Assembly: GCA_030374765.1 (NCBI GenBank)
Contig: JARGXX010000079.1
Span: forward strand, 558,001 to 622,000
Direction: 5' to 3'
Length of the DNA stretch: 64,000 nt
DNA from: Agarophyton chilense
Taxonomy: Eukaryota > Rhodophyta > Florideophyceae > Gracilariales > Gracilariaceae
A model generated the notes under the pieces. It saw only the letters and a list, made by a program, of their open reading frames with translations. It did no database searches and was not told the DNA's origin. The position numbers and the translations under genes are program-made. This document shows, in pieces, positions 61,636-64,000 of the stretch; the stretch's first letter is position 1, and each line of letters begins with the position of its first letter.

Positions 61636-62148
61636 TTGAACAGAGAATGTGCCAATTGCACGCAGTTGAATTGCTTGTTGGTCCTCTGGATGCTCGCAGT
61701 TTCCGAATAGCGAGAATTTGCTAGAATGGGAAGATGTGAACGGGTGACTCAGACAACTTGGATGATAGAGAAGGTGACAGGAACGACCGCTAGTAGATAG
61801 GTGGTGGCGATTGTCGAGCACTGGAAGGAAGTGACTGTGGCAGCCGTTTACGGAAAGCGACCGATTTTTGGTTGTTTCACAACTTTTTCTTTATTTCGTA
61901 TATTTTGCGCAAAGGCTGTGCAAAGTTCATGGCCATGTCAAAATGAGCATCCCGCCAGAGCCATGTTTGGATATCTTCGCATCTCTATCAAGTCTCGCCC
62001 ACCAACAGCCGATAGAGTTTAACGTGAAAAGTTTAGCCACCCGTTTCCGTTGAAAGGTCATATAGCTCACCCCGCGAGAAAAGGAAATCAAGCATTTGTC
62101 GAGAAGGACGAGCAACTCAGCGCAACCTTTCCCACCTCACACATCACG
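61636..62148. promoter_or_regulatory. Divergent spacer between CHMP7 and RPB11
   Basis: 513 bases. The CHMP7 frame stays open upstream to 61821, so a longer N-terminus is possible. No TATA or repeat of note. Confidence 0.45.
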
Positions 62149-62570
62149 ATGACGAACGCGCCCGAACATTTCGAATCATGGGTTCTACCCGAAGGTATCG
62201 AGAAGTATGTTCAAGTGAAGAGCGTTCCAATCCAAAAAAAAGCCGTGCAAGTGCTAACTTTTGTTTCGTATTCGACAGAGTCACCTACACGGCAGACACC
62301 AAAATCGAAAACTGCGGCGTGTTCCGACTTGAACGAGAAGACCACACACTTGCAAATCTGCTACGAATGCAATTAATACGAGATCCAGATGTAGTGTTCG
62401 TTGGCTACAAACACCCCCATCCTATGGACCATCACATTGAGTTGAGGGTTCAGACGTCCAGCAGCACAAGGGCTGGGAAGTATTTGCCCCCTGAAGCGGT
62501 TCGCGTGGCACTCATAGATCTATCATCAGAAGTCTCGCGTTTAACGGAGCTGGCAAAACGCAAGCGGTAG
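62149..62570 (+). CDS. RPB11: RNA polymerase II subunit RPB11, one intron
   Basis: Exons 62149-62204 and 62279-62570 give 115 aa, the usual size. The join falls inside a Lys codon and restores LPEGIEKVTYTADTKIENCG, as in RPB11. The 74-nt intron has donor GTATGT, branch GCTAAC and acceptor CGACAG. The alpha-like core follows: FRLEREDHTLANLLRMQLIRDP, FVGYKHPHPMDHHIELRVQT, then LSSEVSRLTELAKRKR. RPB11 pairs with RPB3 as the alpha-dimer equivalent of Pol II in the nucleus (family knowledge). Frames that read through the intron give no family-like protein. Confidence 0.93.
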
Positions 62571-63213
62571 ATAGACCTATGGTTGTTGTACCAGCGTGCA
62601 CGCTACTTTCGGTGGAAAGAAGAGAGGAATTGAACTTCAGAAGAGTAATTGTAATGAGCAAGGGCTCTCATTAAGACTCAATCCACGGACCTGGGTACGG
62701 TTTTGTCCGGCTTTGTTGGCGTTGACATTCTGCCGCTTTCGTTGGAGTTATCATCATGATGGTGACATAGGCCCGTCCCCGTCGGACATGAGAAGTACTT
62801 CGCTCGTTCTCAACCCCTCCAAAATCAAGTGGAGACGTATTATCATTGTCGAGAGAGCTTCTCCACTCTAGTGTATGCGTTTTGGCCAAATCTGTGCCGA
62901 TTTTGGAGTGATCAGTTAAGTTCATCGTTGGCCGTTTTCTAATACTGTAAAATCTGGGCCAACCGCAATCGCATCGCGTTCCACATTCGCATCTCAAATT
63001 GGATGAGATCAACGTTCTGCCAAGAAACGGGTGACATTGTAGTTTCACACATGCGGCGTGCGTACCTCGCACCTCGCCATCAACAACTCATCCGCGGGCC
63101 CCTCATACTTCGTCCCCTCCAAGCAAGTAGAAGCAATCGCTAACTTCCTCTCAACCCGGCGACAGAAGGTCTTCTAGCACCTTAATCAGCCTTCCTCGGA
63201 AGACCCTTGAACT
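62571..63213. other. Intergenic, no gene
   Basis: 643 bases between RPB11 and CPOX, unremarkable composition. It holds the CPOX promoter; no TATA seen. Confidence 0.5.
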
Positions 63214-64000
63214 ATGTCTAATTCTGCCTTCGTCCCAATGTCGACAGCTTTGCTGTCGCCCTCGGCTTTCGAAGGGCAGATGTGTAAAAGGAGAGCCAAT
63301 GCTCTTTGCATTCGCAAACGTTTTCCGCCAATACTTGCACCTCGCTTGAGCATGTCTACTGGACCAATTTTTACTGATCATGTTCCCGTCGCTGAAAAGC
63401 CCGAGACACTTGTTCGTCCAGATGAAAGTTATGGTGACAAATCGATGAGAACGCGATTCGAAAAGATGATCAGGTCTGCTCAAGATGATATATGTGCACA
63501 AGTAGAAGCTTTGGATGGCAGCAAGTTCCAAGAAGATTCATGGGTTCGAGAAAATGGAGGCGGTGGCATCTCACGCGTCATGCAAAACGGAAACGTTTTT
63601 GAAAAGGCCGGTGTTAATGTATCTGTCGTATATGGCACGATGCCTCCTGAAGCTGTCGCTGCTGCCAGTGCGAGAGGAGTTACCCGGAATGTTGGATACG
63701 AGCCTGGTGAGCCAGTCCCATTCTTTGCTGCAGGGGTTTCATCTGTTATGCATCCATGGAACCCAATGGCCCCTACCATGCACTTCAATTATAGATACTT
63801 TGAAACAGATCGGGGACTGTGGTGGTTTGGCGGGGGCACAGATCTTACTCCGTCGTATGTTTTTGAGGAAGATGTCAAACATTTCCATTCCACATTGAAG
63901 GCCTGTTGTGACCGTCATGACAAGGAGTACTTCCCGAAGTTCAAGAAGTGGTGTGATGACTACTTTCTAATCAAACATCGAGGAGAAAGAAGAGGTCTCG
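63214..64000 (+). CDS. CPOX: Coproporphyrinogen III oxidase, oxygen-dependent (5' part, runs off right edge)
   Basis: 262 codons are visible from ATG 63214; the 3' end is outside the window. A leader with Phe near the start ([13 protein letters not shown]) and no acids for 19 residues suggests plastid import. The HemF-type enzyme core follows: [80 protein letters not shown] and [12 protein letters not shown]. These include the WWFGGGxDLTP signature and conserved His residues. It converts coproporphyrinogen III to protoporphyrinogen IX in heme and chlorophyll synthesis (family knowledge). Confidence 0.96.
   Translation, partial: MSNSAFVPMSTALLSPSAFEGQMCKRRANALCIRKRFPPILAPRLSMSTGPIFTDHVPVAEKPETLVRPDESYGDKSMRTRFEKMIRSAQDDICAQVEALDGSKFQEDSWVRENGGGGISRVMQNGNVFEKAGVNVSVVYGTMPPEAVAAASARGVTRNVGYEPGEPVPFFAAGVSSVMHPWNPMAPTMHFNYRYFETDRGLWWFGGGTDLTPSYVFEEDVKHFHSTLKACCDRHDKEYFPKFKKWCDDYFLIKHRGERRGL

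Overview
The window is nuclear DNA of a photosynthetic, intron-poor eukaryote. It carries eukaryote-only genes (IPI1, ataxin-10, WDR43/UTP5, ALG5, RPB11, uL14, a CHMP7-type ESCRT-III protein, holocytochrome c synthase) next to genes for plastid functions with basic N-terminal leaders. Several leaders carry a Phe near the start (MTAFV, MAFI, SNSAFV). A unicellular red alga, for example a Porphyridium-like lineage, fits best. This is inference from gene content, leader style, sparse short introns and the Gypsy/Copia elements, not a species identification.

Layout. 0-9.2 kb is retroelement territory: a Ty3/Gypsy LTR element entering from the left edge, an unusual 608-codon open frame antisense to and downstream of its pol region, and an older Ty1/Copia fossil. 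An orphan ORF and about 3 kb of gene-free DNA follow. 12.4-20.5 kb is a very GC-rich, microsatellite-rich block with four genes: a two-domain glycosyltransferase, a C2H2 zinc-finger protein, an aromatic amino acid permease with a plastid-like leader, and a double PHD-finger protein. 20.5-36 kb has normal composition: IPI1, a SIP5/DA2-type RING protein, ataxin-10, a hemerythrin-like protein, glutaminyl cyclase and uL14. 36-51 kb holds a Tudor-like chromatin protein, holocytochrome c synthase, a nitrate/sulfonate-type ABC ATPase, a membrane thioredoxin, WDR43/UTP5, a prephenate/aspartate-type aminotransferase and ALG5. 51-64 kb holds a second C2H2 protein, a secreted Cys-rich protein, a highly aberrant Arf-like protein, a class IV aminotransferase, CHMP7, RPB11 and the start of coproporphyrinogen III oxidase.

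Six introns could be placed exactly by protein continuity. They are 74-225 nt long, have GTA-type donors (three are GTACGT), and most have a CTAAC/CTGAC-like branch site. Themes that recur are ribosome and RNA polymerase biogenesis (IPI1, WDR43, uL14, RPB11), heme and cytochrome c (CPOX, HCCS), aromatic amino acids (permease and aminotransferase) and secretory-pathway glycosylation or traffic (fused glycosyltransferase, ALG5, Arf, CHMP7). There is no operon-like arrangement; neighbours are mostly divergent or convergent.

The most striking single observation is the Arf-like protein at 54.9-55.5 kb. It carries a normal N-myristoylation start and a normal NKQD motif, but its P-loop lysine is alanine and its switch II catalytic glutamine is leucine. 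Close behind are the fusion of a GT-A and a GT-B-like glycosyltransferase in one Golgi-type protein, the antisense gene in the Gypsy element, and the long C-terminal extension on holocytochrome c synthase.
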